NCBI RefSeq assembly: GCF_008831125.1
Contig: NZ_WBKA01000001.1
Coordinates: forward strand, 124,001-188,000
DNA: 64,000 nt
Direction of reading: 5' to 3'
From: Pseudoclavibacter caeni
GTDB taxonomy: Bacteria > Actinomycetota > Actinomycetes > Actinomycetales > Microbacteriaceae
Shown here: piece after piece, positions 54,314 through 64,000 of the stretch
Layout: every line of letters begins with the position of its first letter
Position numbering within the stretch: the stretch's first letter is position 1
Program-made: the position numbers and the translations under genes
Notes under the pieces: model-generated
What the model was told of the DNA's origin: nothing
The model's database searches: none
What the model saw: the letters and a program-made list of their open reading frames with translations, nothing else

Positions 54314-55164
54314 CCGACGCGATCCCTCCCGCACCACCCCAGCCGACCCGCGACGAGCTCGTCGCCGCGCTGCGCACCCGCTACGGCACAGACGACGTCA
54401 CCCCGTTCGACGCCGTGACCCCGACCATCCTGCATCAGCTGCGCCACCGCTCGGTGCGTCGCTTCAGCGACCGCCCCGTGACCGAAGACGAGCTGCGCGC
54501 GATCCTCACCGCCGCGCAGGCGGCGTCCACGAGCTCGAACCAGACGTCGTGGAGCGTCATCGTGGTGCGCGACCAGGCCCACAAGGAGGAGCTCAAGCCG
54601 CTCATCGGCGACCAGACCTTCATCGACAAGGCCCCCGTCCTGCTGTTCTGGGTCGTCGACCTGCACCGCTTCCACCTGCTCGCCGATCGCGCCGGCGTGC
54701 CCGCCGCGGCCACGGAGCTGCTGGAGGCCACGCTCGTCGGCTTCGTCGACGCCGCGCTCGCCGCGCAGAACGCCGCCGTGGCCGCCGAGTCGCTGGGCCT
54801 CGGCATCACCTACATCGGCGGTGCCCGCAACCACCCCGAGGAGACCGCCGCCTCGCTCGGCCTGCCGCCGAACGCGGCCGTCGCGTTCGGGATGACCCTC
54901 GGCTGGCCGAGCCCCACGGACCGGGCGAGGATCCGCCCGCGGCCCGCCCCGGCGATGGTCGTGCATCACGAGCGGTACGACGATGCGCGGATGCTGCCCG
55001 AGCTCGACGCGTTCGCCACACGGACGAACGCCTTCTTCGCCGCCTACGGCCGCGACTTCGACTGGGTGGCCTACATCACCGACCACTTCCGCGACTACCA
55101 CGACCTGCACGGCCGCGAGCGGCTGCGCGAGGCGCTGACGGCGCTGGGCCTGCCCTCCCGCTGA
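54310..55164 (+). CDS. Nitroreductase-family flavoprotein
   Basis: A 284-residue FMN oxidoreductase: HRSVRRFSDRPVTEDELRAIL at the N-terminus contacts FMN phosphate, TSSNQTSWSVIVV forms the isoalloxazine site, and GLGITYIGGARNHPEETAASL is the NfsA-like helix region. The C-terminal extension resembles NfsA/CrS-type enzymes, which reduce nitro compounds, flavins or quinones with NADPH. TAGCAT (54298-54303) ends 6 nt before ATG 54310. Confidence 0.87.
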   Translation: MTDAIPPAPPQPTRDELVAALRTRYGTDDVTPFDAVTPTILHQLRHRSVRRFSDRPVTEDELRAILTAAQAASTSSNQTSWSVIVVRDQAHKEELKPLIGDQTFIDKAPVLLFWVVDLHRFHLLADRAGVPAAATELLEATLVGFVDAALAAQNAAVAAESLGLGITYIGGARNHPEETAASLGLPPNAAVAFGMTLGWPSPTDRARIRPRPAPAMVVHHERYDDARMLPELDAFATRTNAFFAAYGRDFDWVAYITDHFRDYHDLHGRERLREALTALGLPSR

Positions 55165-55258
55165 CGACGCCGGGCCCGCCCTCGCGCCGATCTGCCGGGA
55201 CGGCCCGCGCGACTCGACTAGGATCGAGGAATCATGCCGGGGCGGAACGAGGGGGAGC

Positions 55259-57670
55259 ATGGATCCGGACGTCATCACGGTGACCTGCGCGGGGCGCACG
55301 GTGCGGCTCTCCCCCGGCGCCTGGCTCGTCCTCGGGCGGGGCGGCGAGGCCGGGCTCGTCGTCCGCGGGCCGCTCGTCTCACGCCGCCACCTGCTCGTCT
55401 CGCACCGCGACGGCTGGTACGTCGAGGATCTCGCCTCGAGCAACGGCTCCTTCGTCGACGGCCGGCGCATCTCCCACCTGCCCGTCACCCATGACACCGT
55501 GATCCGGCTGGGCGACCCCGACCAAGGCGTGCCCGTCGAGCTGCGCGTGACGCGCTCGGCGGCCACGCCCGGCGGGCTGCCACCCGTGCCGGCAGCGGCG
55601 CACGGCACGTCCGCCCCCGCCGGCGCCCCGCGGATGCCGGCGCCGGCGGCCATGGCGCGCCCACCCCGACCGGCGGCCCAGCAACGCCGTCCCGGGCCGC
55701 CGCCACGCCCGGCCGCGCCCGCCGCGACGTGCGCGGATCTGCTCATCGGGCGCAGCCCGGCCTGCCAGGTGCAGGTGCCCGACCTGTTCACCTCGCTGAC
55801 CCACGCACGCGTCCACGTCGGCGCCGGCACCGCACCGGAGGTACAGCGCCTCGGCGGCGACCCGGTGTACCTCAACGGCATCCCGGTCGACCGCGCGCCC
55901 CTGCATCAGGGGGATCTGCTGACCGTCGGCACGAGCGACTTCACGGTCAGCAGCGAGCGGATGATCCCGGCGAGCGAGATGTACCCGGGCCGCCCCGGAC
56001 TCGAGGTCGAGCACATCGGCTTCACCATCCGCGGCGGCCGCCGGCTGCTCGATGACGTGGACTTCTCCGCGCCCCGCGGCTCCCTCACCGCCGTGATCGG
56101 CCCCTCCGGCGCGGGCAAGTCCACGCTGGCCCGCGCCCTGTCCGGGCTGACCCGGGTTTCTGCGGGGCGCGTCTCCTTCGACGGCTTCGACGTCCACCGC
56201 CAGTACGCGATCGCCAAGCGACGCATCGGGCTCGTCCCGCAGGACGACGTGATCCACCGTCGGCTCCGCCTGCGCCAGGCGCTCGCCTATGCGGCCCGGC
56301 TGCGACTGGACGGCGACGTCACCGCCGAGGAGCGCCAGCGGCAGATCGACCGCGCCGTCGACCAGCTGGACCTCCGCGCGCATCTGGACACCCGCATCGA
56401 CCGGCTCTCCGGCGGACAGCGCAAGCGGGCGTCCGTGGCCATGGAGCTGCTCACCGAGCCCTCGCTGCTGATCCTCGACGAGCCCACCTCGGGGCTCGAC
56501 CCGGCGCTCGACCGGCAGCTGATGCAGGAGTTCCGCGAGCTGGCCGACGGCGGCCGCACGGTGCTCGTGATCACCCACTCCGTGGCCTGTCTGGACATGT
56601 GCGACCAGATCGTCGTGCTGGTGCCGGGCGGAGCGCCCGCGTTCATCGGCTCACCGGCGCAGGCGGCGCGCTTCTTCGACACCGCCGACTGGTCCCGGAT
56701 CTTCGACCGGCTCAAGGACCATCCGGAGGAGTGCCGCGAGCGCTGGCGGCGGCACGCGCCCGCGCTGCGGCACGGCAGCCCGCCCGCGACGGAGACCCGC
56801 GAGCCGCGCGCCCACGGGCGCGGGCTGCGGCAGACGCTCACGCTGATCCGCCGGCAGGTCGCCCTGCTGCGCGCCGACCGCGGGTACAGCCTGTTCCTGC
56901 TCGCCGTGCCGTTCCTCGTGGGGCTGCTGCCGATCGTGGTGCCCGGGGACGTCGGGCTCACCCAGGTGCAGGGTGCGAAGAACGCGACCGAGCCCCAGCT
57001 CGTGCTCACCCTGCTCGTCATCGGCGCGTCGTTCCTCGGCATCGCCATGACGATCCGCGATCTGGTCAGCGAGCGCACGATCTTCCTGCGCGAGCGCGCC
57101 GTGAGCCTCTCCACCACGGCGTACCTGGCCTCGAAGGTCGTCGTCTACGGGGTGCTCGGCTGGCTGGGCGCGATCGTCATCGTGCTCATGGCGGGCGTGG
57201 TGAAGCCGCCGCCGACCGGCCCGGGCGTCCTCGGGCTCGGCGAGCGCGTCGAGCTCGTCATCGCCCTGGGCGTCACGATCACGGTGAGCCTCATGCTCGG
57301 GCTGCTGCTCTCCGCGCTGGTGGGCTCGCAGAGCCAGGTGATGCCCGTGATCATCGTGGTCTTCCTCGTCCAGCTGGTGATGAACGGCGGGCTCGTCCCG
57401 CTCGCCGACAGCGCCGCGCTCGACGCGGTCTCCCGTGCGGTGCCGACCCGGTGGACGATGGCCATGGGCGCGATCAGCATCGATCTGCCCCAGCTGCTCA
57501 CCATCGCCGACGAGCAGGAGCGGGCCGCGGTCGCGGCGAGCCTGCCGGAGACGGATCCGCTGTGGGAGCAGGACCTGCAGCGGTGGTGGCAGAGCCTCGG
57601 CATCGCGACGGGGATGGGCGTGGCCTCGCTGGTGTGGGCGTGGGCGCGTCTGCGTCGCCAGCACGTCTGA
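55259..57670 (+). CDS. ABC-2 transporter fusion with two FHA domains
   Basis: An 803-residue single-chain half transporter. FHA 1 is at residues ~8-98 (LVLGRGGEAG, SRRHL, SSNGSFVDG). A Pro/Ala linker follows to ~155, then a degenerate FHA 2 at ~157-232 (LLIGRSPACQ, YLNG). The ABC domain (~245-490) has Walker A GPSGAGKST (281-289), signature LSGGQRKRA and Walker B LLILDEPTSGLDP, as in the ABCG type. Six membrane helices fill ~525-800. FHA domains bind phosphothreonine, so a Ser/Thr kinase should control it. Substrate unknown. A GAGGGGG site precedes the ATG; TAGGAT at about 55218 is the likely -10. Confidence 0.9.
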   Translation: MDPDVITVTCAGRTVRLSPGAWLVLGRGGEAGLVVRGPLVSRRHLLVSHRDGWYVEDLASSNGSFVDGRRISHLPVTHDTVIRLGDPDQGVPVELRVTRSAATPGGLPPVPAAAHGTSAPAGAPRMPAPAAMARPPRPAAQQRRPGPPPRPAAPAATCADLLIGRSPACQVQVPDLFTSLTHARVHVGAGTAPEVQRLGGDPVYLNGIPVDRAPLHQGDLLTVGTSDFTVSSERMIPASEMYPGRPGLEVEHIGFTIRGGRRLLDDVDFSAPRGSLTAVIGPSGAGKSTLARALSGLTRVSAGRVSFDGFDVHRQYAIAKRRIGLVPQDDVIHRRLRLRQALAYAARLRLDGDVTAEERQRQIDRAVDQLDLRAHLDTRIDRLSGGQRKRASVAMELLTEPSLLILDEPTSGLDPALDRQLMQEFRELADGGRTVLVITHSVACLDMCDQIVVLVPGGAPAFIGSPAQAARFFDTADWSRIFDRLKDHPEECRERWRRHAPALRHGSPPATETREPRAHGRGLRQTLTLIRRQVALLRADRGYSLFLLAVPFLVGLLPIVVPGDVGLTQVQGAKNATEPQLVLTLLVIGASFLGIAMTIRDLVSERTIFLRERAVSLSTTAYLASKVVVYGVLGWLGAIVIVLMAGVVKPPPTGPGVLGLGERVELVIALGVTITVSLMLGLLLSALVGSQSQVMPVIIVVFLVQLVMNGGLVPLADSAALDAVSRAVPTRWTMAMGAISIDLPQLLTIADEQERAAVAASLPETDPLWEQDLQRWWQSLGIATGMGVASLVWAWARLRRQHV

Positions 57671-57691
57671 GCGGGAGCGGTGGCCGCGACG

Positions 57692-58249
57692 TCAGGCGAA
57701 GGGGTCGATGCGCAGGGCCGTCTGCTCGACGAGATAGCCCTCGAGCGGCCGCAGGGCGGTGCCCGCGTCTCGGGGGTCCCAGCGGATCATGAGCTCCCCG
57801 TCGACGACGCAGAAGGGGTTCGCCTCGGTCTCCCCGTGCCCGGGGCGCAGCGGGACGGGCACCGCGTCGAAGTCGACGACGTCACCGCGCGGGAAGGGGC
57901 CCTGCCAGGCGAGCTCCTGCATCCGCCGCCGCCGCTCGATGGCCACCGCGGTGTTGCGGGGTCGAGGCGGTTCCACGACGCGCACGGCGTCGCCGACGAG
58001 CCAGGCGTTCCCCGCGGCGTCGGCCAGCAGGGCCCCGACGCGCCAGACCCGGGTCACCGGGACGAGGCGCGGGCCTCGGCGGAGCATCCAACGGCGGCGC
58101 TCCGGCTCGTACCGGGCCAGGGCTTCGTCCGGCACGCCGGCCTCGCGCAGCCGGCGGACGGCGGCCTGCAGCAGCGTGACGATGCGGGCGATGTCATCCG
58201 GGGTGAGCGGGCAGGCGGGATGCGCCGCGTCGTCCGTCGTCCCGGTCAT
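57692..58249 (-). CDS. Conserved protein of unknown function
   Basis: A 185-residue soluble protein, starting MTGTTDDAAHPACPLTPDD. It has a helical N-terminal part (DIARIVTLLQAAVRRLREAG), then a beta-rich region with RVWRVGALLADAAGNAWLVGDAVRVV and a C-terminal part with FCVVDGELMIRWDP. No family recognised and no catalytic motif evident. It converges with the ABC gene, 21 nt from its stop, and is read leftward from its own start near tRNA-Arg. Confidence 0.68.
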   Translation of the reverse strand: MTGTTDDAAHPACPLTPDDIARIVTLLQAAVRRLREAGVPDEALARYEPERRRWMLRRGPRLVPVTRVWRVGALLADAAGNAWLVGDAVRVVEPPRPRNTAVAIERRRRMQELAWQGPFPRGDVVDFDAVPVPLRPGHGETEANPFCVVDGELMIRWDPRDAGTALRPLEGYLVEQTALRIDPFA

Positions 58250-58298
58250 GCCCGCACGCTCCTCACGCCGACGCCCTGCCTCGCAGCCCCCTGCAGAC

Positions 58299-58335
58299 GC
58301 GAGAGGCCCCGGCTGCAGCAGCCGGGGCCTCTCGC
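58299..58335. terminator. Terminator of tRNA-Arg
   Basis: GCGAGAGGCCCCGGCTGC and GCAGCCGGGGCCTCTCGC are perfect inverted repeats of 18 bp around one A, 8 nt beyond the 3' end of tRNA-Arg on the minus strand. The terminal loop must open to CTGCAGCAG or similar. Confidence 0.8.
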
Positions 58336-58342
58336 TCTATCG

Positions 58343-58416
<74 letters not shown>

Positions 58417-58522
58417 ATGTCTCAAAGACAGAAGATGACTATACGCCGCATCCGCATTCCGCGCAAATCACGCCGCCGAACCGCACGGAGCCACCGGGTC
58501 ATGGAGAGCCGGCGGCCCCGTA

Positions 58523-59554
58523 TCAGCGGTCGACCTCCAGGGTCAGCCGGTACAGCCCGAGCGCGAACGGCCCATCGATCGGCGTGGCCACGTTGGGTGA
58601 GATCTCTGCCTCGGAGCTCGCCTCGCCGAGGGTGACGCCGTTCGTCGACTCCAGATCGGTGATCATCCAGGTGCTCGCCTCGGCGTCCCATTCCAGCCGC
58701 GCGTGCGTCTTCGAGATCGTCTTCTGCGCATCGGGGATGCGCACTACCTGGGTGCCGCGCGCCTGCACCCCCCGGGGGTTGCGGCCGAGCACGGCGGCAT
58801 CCTCGGTCAGCTCGACGCTGTCACCGGACTCGAGACGCAGCCGGGTGACCGGCCGGTGCCCCCAGCGCACGAGCACGGTCTTCTCGGCGTCGTCCTCGTT
58901 CTCCACCGGCACGTTGAGCACCGTCCGGTCGTCATCAGCGTCGGCGGGAGCGGGTGCCGGCACGACCTCCGCGGGCGCGGGTCCGGGGGTCGGATCACTG
59001 AACCCCGGGACCGACGAGATCAGCTGCGACGCCTGCTCCGCAGGTGCGGGCTGGGCATACCCCTGCTGCGCGTACGGATCCTGCACCGACTGTCCCCTGC
59101 CCTGCTGGCCATACCCCGCCTGCGGGTAGCCCTGCTGCGCGTACGGATCCTGCACCGACTGCCCCCAGCCCTGCTGGCCATACCCCGCCTGCGGGTAGCC
59201 CTGCTGCGCGTACGGATCCTGCACCGACTGCCCCCAGCCCTGCTGGCCATACCCCGCCTGCTGGCCATACCCCGGCTGAGCAGCATACGGATCCTGCGCC
59301 GCCTGCGCTGAGGCGCCCTGCCCCTGAGACGTCTGCGCGTACTGCTGCAGCGCGCTCTGGAACCCGGGGCTCAGCAGCCACTCGCGCAGCGGCTCGTCGA
59401 TCCTGGGATTGGCCAGCAGGGTCGAGGTGACCAGAGGGTCGATCTGGACGAGCTCACGCATCCGCTCCGGCGTGGTGCTCGGATCCGCCGCCTCCTCGGC
59501 GGGCGTGCGTCCCTGGCCGCCGGCGGACCAGCCGCCCTGGGGTGAATAGGTCAT
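58523..59554 (-). CDS. FHA-domain protein with Gln/Gly/Tyr-rich tandem repeats
   Basis: A 343-residue protein. Residues ~15-75 are a variant-leucine-rich-repeat-like helical region ([29 protein letters not shown]). Residues ~88-165 are low complexity, with three copies of a 23-residue unit containing [20 protein letters not shown]. Residues ~235-340 are an FHA domain ([29 protein letters not shown]). Thr in DDRTVLNVP and EKTVLVRW are possible kinase sites, as in GarA/FhaA-type proteins. It overlaps the transglutaminase-like gene by 4 nt and is the last gene of the moxR operon. Confidence 0.88.
   Translation of the reverse strand: MTYSPQGGWSAGGQGRTPAEEAADPSTTPERMRELVQIDPLVTSTLLANPRIDEPLREWLLSPGFQSALQQYAQTSQGQGASAQAAQDPYAAQPGYGQQAGYGQQGWGQSVQDPYAQQGYPQAGYGQQGWGQSVQDPYAQQGYPQAGYGQQGRGQSVQDPYAQQGYAQPAPAEQASQLISSVPGFSDPTPGPAPAEVVPAPAPADADDDRTVLNVPVENEDDAEKTVLVRWGHRPVTRLRLESGDSVELTEDAAVLGRNPRGVQARGTQVVRIPDAQKTISKTHARLEWDAEASTWMITDLESTNGVTLGEASSEAEISPNVATPIDGPFALGLYRLTLEVDR
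59055..59261. repeat. 69-bp tandem repeat, three units
   Basis: Three in-frame copies of a 69-bp unit (with core ctgctgcgcgtacggatcct) encode the 23-residue repeats of the FHA protein. The copies differ by a few bases, the leftmost being the most diverged. Such repeats change copy number by slippage. Confidence 0.85.
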
Positions 59555-62022
59555 CGTGTTCTTCCTCTTCCCGACCCCAGGCGGAACCGCCGGGGAATCT
59601 GCGCACGCTCGCGCATGCGTCTAACATAACCTGTTGCAGATCGCAGCGACAGCCGCGCCCGCCAGCGCTGTGCCCGGGTGCGCCCCTCGAACAGCCGCCG
59701 CCGCTCGGCGTCCACGAGCCCCCAGTACTCCCTGGTCTGGGCCTCGCCGATCTCCACCCCGGCGAACGCGGCCCAGTCGGCGAGCTGCGCGAGACGGGTG
59801 GCCCCGGCACCGAGCGGCGCGGCGACCTCCAGCCGCGTCCGTGTCCGCCCGACGTCGCCGCCGGCGTCGACGACCCGGTCGACGTACTCCATCCAGCCGG
59901 CGAGCAGTCGCTCGTCCGGCGTGCCGTGACGACACCGCCGACGCCAGCGCAGGGCCTTGTACAGCAGCACGCCCCAAACCGGCAGGGTGACCAGCGCGAT
60001 CCAGAAGACCGTGCGACCGACCACGCCGGCGACGTGCAGCACGGTCGCCCAGACCCGGTTCGCGTCGTCCGTCTCACCGCCGCCGACCCCTCCGGAGGGG
60101 TCCTTGTCCGGCGGCGGCACCTGCTGCGCGTTCTGCTGCGCCGTCGTCGGACTGTAGCGCTTGTAGGCGTTCTGATCCGGGTTCTCGACGAAGCGGTTGT
60201 CGGTGCGCGGCTCCGTGTCGATGGCCACCCAGGTGCCGTCCGACGTGAGGATCTCGGCCCAGGCCGTCATGTCCCCGCCGGTGACCGTGCCGTCGTCGCC
60301 CACCCGGGCACCGTAGACGGCTCGGGAGGGGAAGCCGACGACGCGCGCCATCAGCGCCGTCGCGGTCGCATACTGCTCCTGGTCGCCGACCGTCGCCGCG
60401 CACTGTGTCACCGTGTCGGAGCAGTCGAGGTAGCGGTTATCGAGCATGCTGCCGAACAGTCCGTCGATGCGGCCGCGGCCGTGGCCGGCGTCGCTGGCGC
60501 GGAACTGGTAGCCCTTCGGCAGCCACGAGTCATCGCCGGTGCCCGGGTCGTCCTTGCTGTGCCCCAGGTAGCTGCGCTGGATGATGAGCCGGGCCAGCCG
60601 GCGCACCTCGCCGACGGTCGCCCCGCCCTGCCGCTGCTGGGTGACCCACTGATTGAGCTCGGGCATGCTCTCCGCGTCCACGCCGTCGAGCGAGCCGGTG
60701 CCCGGCCCTGCGTCGTCGGAGACCTCCGCCTCGGCATCGACCCAGGTGACCGTGTACGCGTCGCCTGCGGCGAGTCCCTGCGCGTCGCCGCGGGCGGCGA
60801 GCTCCACCCCCGCCTGCAGATCCGTGTTCAGATAGAGCCCCTGGGCGAGCGCACGACGGTCGCCGCCCTGGAAGTCGACCTCGCTGACCTGCTCGGCCAG
60901 CGGCAGCCAGGCACCGCTGTACCCGTCGACGGTGACGGTCATCGTGTGCGTCGTGCCGCCCGCGGTCGGCGCCCGATAGGGCACCCGGGCGAACGCGGTC
61001 GAGGTGTCATCGGGGCGCTCCGGGTCGGCGGTGCGGAAAGCCTCGCCGTCATACTGGCCCAGCGCCGCGAGGCGCAGCCGCTGCGGGGCGTCGCCGCTGA
61101 CCGTGAGCAGTGTGCGGTGCAGCTCGTCCGCGGTGAAGTTCCGTCGGAACGAGGACAGCGGGCTGGTCAGCGGCGGCGTGCGCGTCTCCGGCTGCACGAC
61201 GGTGCGCCCGACGACGCGCTGCCGGTCGCCGACGAGCGGGGCCGTGGCGAGCCCCGCGACGACGACCGCGAGGACGACCATGGCCGCCGCGAGCCCCAGC
61301 CGGCGGGTGCGCGTGGCCAGGGCGCGACCGCGGTCGGTGGGCACGGCCGTCTCGGTCGCCGTGATGCGCGCGGCGACGCGGCGGGACCGGGACCGGGAGA
61401 CGGTCCAGCCGATCAGCAGGGCCAGCTGCACGAGCCCCGCGACCACCGGCAGCGGCGCCGGCAGCGTCATCCCCAGCACCCGTGGGCCGTCGGAGACCGT
61501 GCGGGGGCCGAACACGGTGGGGAACAGCGCCGCGAGCGCGAGCACGGCGGGCGCCAGGCCCCACAGGCGGGGCGTCCGCAGCGCGAACACAAGCGCGAGC
61601 AGGGTGCTCGTGTACACGACGATGAACACCGGCAGCTGCACGCCCTGCCCGTCGCCGGCGGGCAGGGTGAGGGTGAGCAGGTCCTTCCACCCGGTGACAG
61701 GCGCGACCACGACGTCCAGCATGCCGCCGAGCAGGGAGCCGGGCAGCGCCGTCCACGCGTCGGGCACAGCGGCGAGCAGGCCGACGACCAGGTAACCGGC
61801 GAGGGCGAGCCCCACGGCGGGCAGGGCACGCAGGCGGGCGCGCACGATCGTCATCCCAGCGAGCAGCCCGGTCACCAGCGCGGCGCCGCCGGCGAGCAGG
61901 ACGCCGGGGCGGGCGTGGACGGGCCAGGCGCCAAGGACGGTCACGGCCCCGACCAGCGCGACCACGACGATCGTCGTCACGGTGCGCCGGAGGCCGGCGA
62001 GGGGTTCAGCGCCGCGGGTCAT
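59551..62022 (-). CDS. TgpA/DUF3488-type transglutaminase-like membrane protein, catalytic residues apparently lost
   Basis: An 823-residue protein. Six or so N-terminal helices (residues ~15-270), an extracellular transglutaminase-like domain (~340-640), one helix (~665-690) and a cytoplasmic tail. In the transglutaminase core, the position of the catalytic Cys (usual GxCEQYA) reads [16 protein letters not shown], and the usual His (GHAWVE) reads [11 protein letters not shown]; the Asp is kept in WVAIDTEP. It is therefore probably not an active protease or transglutaminase and may bind peptide or cell-wall ligands. ATG 62022 overlaps the DUF58 stop. Confidence 0.85.
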   Translation of the reverse strand: MTRGAEPLAGLRRTVTTIVVVALVGAVTVLGAWPVHARPGVLLAGGAALVTGLLAGMTIVRARLRALPAVGLALAGYLVVGLLAAVPDAWTALPGSLLGGMLDVVVAPVTGWKDLLTLTLPAGDGQGVQLPVFIVVYTSTLLALVFALRTPRLWGLAPAVLALAALFPTVFGPRTVSDGPRVLGMTLPAPLPVVAGLVQLALLIGWTVSRSRSRRVAARITATETAVPTDRGRALATRTRRLGLAAAMVVLAVVVAGLATAPLVGDRQRVVGRTVVQPETRTPPLTSPLSSFRRNFTADELHRTLLTVSGDAPQRLRLAALGQYDGEAFRTADPERPDDTSTAFARVPYRAPTAGGTTHTMTVTVDGYSGAWLPLAEQVSEVDFQGGDRRALAQGLYLNTDLQAGVELAARGDAQGLAAGDAYTVTWVDAEAEVSDDAGPGTGSLDGVDAESMPELNQWVTQQRQGGATVGEVRRLARLIIQRSYLGHSKDDPGTGDDSWLPKGYQFRASDAGHGRGRIDGLFGSMLDNRYLDCSDTVTQCAATVGDQEQYATATALMARVVGFPSRAVYGARVGDDGTVTGGDMTAWAEILTSDGTWVAIDTEPRTDNRFVENPDQNAYKRYSPTTAQQNAQQVPPPDKDPSGGVGGGETDDANRVWATVLHVAGVVGRTVFWIALVTLPVWGVLLYKALRWRRRCRHGTPDERLLAGWMEYVDRVVDAGGDVGRTRTRLEVAAPLGAGATRLAQLADWAAFAGVEIGEAQTREYWGLVDAERRRLFEGRTRAQRWRARLSLRSATGYVRRMRERAQIPRRFRLGSGRGRTR

Positions 62023-63392
62023 GCCTGCACCACCCGAGACATCAGATGGCGCAGGTCGTCGATCGCGCCGAGGGTGAGCACGAGCACGTCGTCGACGCGC
62101 CGCACGCCGGGGCGGGCGGTCGGATCGGCGCACACCACGACGACCGTCGTGCCGGGGTCGAGCCGCCGGGTGGCCTCGCGCAGATCGCGCAGGGTCGGCA
62201 CCGATCCGCAGACGACGAACACGAGCGATAGGTCGGGCAGCTGGCGCGCGGTCAGCGCGGTGATCTCAGCGAGACCCATCATCAGCGGGGTGCGGTCGAC
62301 GCCGCTGAAGTCGTCGAGCAGCAGCACGGGTGTCGCCGTGGCGAGACGGCGGACCGCGCGGACCACCCGTCGGGCACCCTCGGGCACCTCGCCGCTGACG
62401 ACGACCTGCGGCTCTCGGCGGTCGCGCACGAGCCGCACGCCGATCGAGGCGGCGGCGCTCACGGCGAGCTCGAACTCGTCGTCCTCCGCGTACTCCTCGG
62501 CGGCGAGGCTCAGCAGCACGCCCACCCGCGAGCGCCGGGTCTCCTCGTACTGGCGCACCATGAGCGCACCGGTCTTCGCCGTCGACTTCCAGTGGATGTT
62601 GCGCGGCGAATCGCCGGGCACGTACTCGCGGATCGCGTGGAAGGAGATGTCGTCGTCGACGAGCACCCTCGAGGGGATGCCCTCGAGATCGCGGGTGAGA
62701 CCGGTGGCCGTCGTGGGCAGCCCCACGGTGCGCGGGTGCACGTAGAGGGTGTGCCGCTTCGCCCAGATGATGTCGCGGTGCAGCAGGCCGATGGGGTCCT
62801 CCCGCACCGAGCGGACCGGGCCGACGTCGATGATGCCACGCCGCTGCGCCGGGATGAGCAGGCGCTCCCGGTGCACGGCCCCCGGGGCGAGCAAGGGCAC
62901 CAGGGTGTCGGCGACCGCGGCCCCGATCGGGATCTCGAGCCGGCCGGGCAACACCGGGTGGCGGGAGGCGTTGCGCACCGTGATGTCCCCGGCGACCTCC
63001 TCACCGGCGACCACATGGTCCGCCAGGACGCCGAGGTCCACTTCGTAGGCGTTGCCACCGAGCAGGAAGAGCCCGCCGATCAGCAGCAGCACGAACGCGG
63101 CGAGGCCGACGGCGAGCCACTCGACGATCGCGAGCGAGAGGCCGAGCACGACGCCGAGCAGCGCGGCGGCCACGGCGATCCAGCCGGCGGGGGTGACCGT
63201 CTCGCCCAGCCACCCGCGCATCCGCCGGGCGCGCCGACGCAGCCTGCGCCAGGTGCGCGAGCCGATGATCGCGAGGCGGGCCCCGGCGCGCCGGGTAGCG
63301 CCGCCGTGGGTGAAGCTCGTGATCGTCTCGGTGCGCGTGGCGGTGCCGGTCGACGCGCTCGTCGACGTGCGGGTGGTGGGGTCGACGGGCAT
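62019..63392 (-). CDS. DUF58 family protein
   Basis: A 457-residue protein with a basic N-terminus, two transmembrane helices (~68-118) and the DUF58 hallmark [29 protein letters not shown] vWA-like fold follows ([18 protein letters not shown]). DUF58 proteins go with MoxR ATPases and transglutaminase-like proteins, and probably form a chaperone or assembly system at the cell envelope. ATG 63392 overlaps the moxR stop by one base (TGATG). Confidence 0.92.
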   Translation of the reverse strand: MPVDPTTRTSTSASTGTATRTETITSFTHGGATRRAGARLAIIGSRTWRRLRRRARRMRGWLGETVTPAGWIAVAAALLGVVLGLSLAIVEWLAVGLAAFVLLLIGGLFLLGGNAYEVDLGVLADHVVAGEEVAGDITVRNASRHPVLPGRLEIPIGAAVADTLVPLLAPGAVHRERLLIPAQRRGIIDVGPVRSVREDPIGLLHRDIIWAKRHTLYVHPRTVGLPTTATGLTRDLEGIPSRVLVDDDISFHAIREYVPGDSPRNIHWKSTAKTGALMVRQYEETRRSRVGVLLSLAAEEYAEDDEFELAVSAAASIGVRLVRDRREPQVVVSGEVPEGARRVVRAVRRLATATPVLLLDDFSGVDRTPLMMGLAEITALTARQLPDLSLVFVVCGSVPTLRDLREATRRLDPGTTVVVVCADPTARPGVRRVDDVLVLTLGAIDDLRHLMSRVVQA

Positions 63393-64000
63393 CAGGCCAC
63401 GGCCCCCTGGGTGGGCGGGGCGGTGTCGAGCAGGATCTGCCCGATCACGGACTCCGGGGTGACGCCGTCGAACTCGGCCTCGGGGTCGAGGATGAGCCGG
63501 TGGGCGAGCACCGGGACGGCCATGGCCTTCACATCATCCGGGATGACATAGGGGCGCCCGTGCGCGATCGCCCAGGTGCGCGAGATGTTCGCGAGCGCGA
63601 TCGCGCCGCGCACGGAGGCGCCGAGCCTGGTCTGGGCCGCGTCGCGGGTGGCCTCGACGAGCCGGGTGATGTAGTCGACGATGGCCGGCTCGATGGTGAC
63701 CAGGCGGGCGAGGGCGATCATCTCGCCGACGGCCTGGGGCAGGATGAGCTCGGCGATCGCCTCGGTGCCGACCGCCTGGCCCTCGAGGATGCGGCGGGTC
63801 GATGCCGCGTCCGGGTAGCCGAGCGACATCTTGACGAGGAAGCGGTCGAGCTGCGCCTCGGGCAGGCGGTAGGTGCCGGCCTGCTCGACGGGGTTCTGCG
63901 TGGCGATGACCATGAACGGGCTCGGCATGCGATGGGTGACGCCGTCGACGGTCACCTGCTGCTCCTCCATGACCTCCAGCAGCGCCGACTGGGTCTTCGG
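63392..64000 (-). CDS. MoxR-family AAA+ ATPase, C-terminal part
   Basis: About 202 C-terminal residues are in the window; the gene continues past 64000. Visible are [13 protein letters not shown] (Walker B downstream region), sensor 1 [24 protein letters not shown] with the arginine finger, and the lid with sensor 2 ([14 protein letters not shown]). MoxR ATPases remodel or activate partner proteins, here presumably the DUF58 and transglutaminase-like products of the same operon. Walker A lies outside the window. Confidence 0.93.
   Translation of the reverse strand, partial: PKTQSALLEVMEEQQVTVDGVTHRMPSPFMVIATQNPVEQAGTYRLPEAQLDRFLVKMSLGYPDAASTRRILEGQAVGTEAIAELILPQAVGEMIALARLVTIEPAIVDYITRLVEATRDAAQTRLGASVRGAIALANISRTWAIAHGRPYVIPDDVKAMAVPVLAHRLILDPEAEFDGVTPESVIGQILLDTAPPTQGAVA

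Noticed and set aside
59542-62745. 1067-codon open frame antisense to the transglutaminase-like gene, and similar long shadows
   Set aside because: High GC removes stops from antisense frames. These have no domain, ribosome site or coding composition, while the opposite strand encodes recognised proteins.

Overview
The window is chromosomal DNA of a very high-GC actinobacterium. Gene content and order point to the Micrococcales, most likely a Microbacteriaceae-like lineage; this is an inference from content, not a database match. Supporting features are dense GTG starts, ATGA-coupled operons, a complete menaquinone pathway, System II cytochrome c maturation, the 32-residue AURKAIP1/COX24-type ribosomal protein, and about twenty genes whose start codon lies 6-8 nt after a TANNNT -10 box, so their mRNAs are probably leaderless.

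Layout. 1-11009: nusG-secE-tRNA-Trp, a PLP aminotransferase, two small membrane proteins, murB with a two-gene hydratase pair, azlCD, a membrane alpha/beta-hydrolase, a tRNA cluster (Met, Thr, Tyr), a TPR protein and a six-TM protein. 11020-16799: a composite transposon made of two near-identical 954-bp IS5-type elements in direct orientation. Outer flanks are TTA/TTA and inner flanks TAA/TAA. The cargo has visibly lower GC: a SNF2-type helicase lacking its Walker A end, a secreted Cys/Gly-rich bacteriocin-like precursor with a small two-TM partner, an SRAP DNA-protein crosslink protein, and a truncated exported protein. Next to it is a frameshifted DUF4190 gene.

17297-30282: ferredoxin-NADP reductase, then the menaquinone/isoprenoid block (polyprenyl diphosphate synthase, menG, menF, ispD, menD, menA, menE, menB, menC). 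30459-35437: cytochrome c maturation operon headed by a histidine phosphatase (resA-ccdA-resB-ccsB). 35680-37497: aspS. 37774-39424 and 47933-50731: two loci that look like one reactive-sulfur regulon. They hold an SQR-like flavoprotein, a CxxC thioredoxin, a CoA-disulfide-reductase/rhodanese fusion, a CstR-like repressor and a small zinc-ribbon protein, and both promoters carry a TATACCCCC-type palindrome. Between and around them are an MFS exporter, glutaredoxin, HAD hydrolase, bS22-like protein, ArsR regulator, TrkH/TrkA potassium uptake, proC and a cation diffusion facilitator.

51048-58416: universal stress protein, tadA, a leaderless cysteine-cluster small ORF upstream of a winged-helix regulator, a chain of hairpins, a nitroreductase, a double-FHA ABC transporter, an unknown protein and tRNA-Arg. 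58523-64000: FHA protein, transglutaminase-like membrane protein with its catalytic Cys and His apparently replaced, DUF58 protein and MoxR ATPase (cut by the window end), read leftwards as one overlapping operon.

The items most worth following are the composite transposon with its bacteriocin-like cargo, the CstR-type sulfur regulon, the leaderless cysteine-cluster ORF and the hairpin chain.
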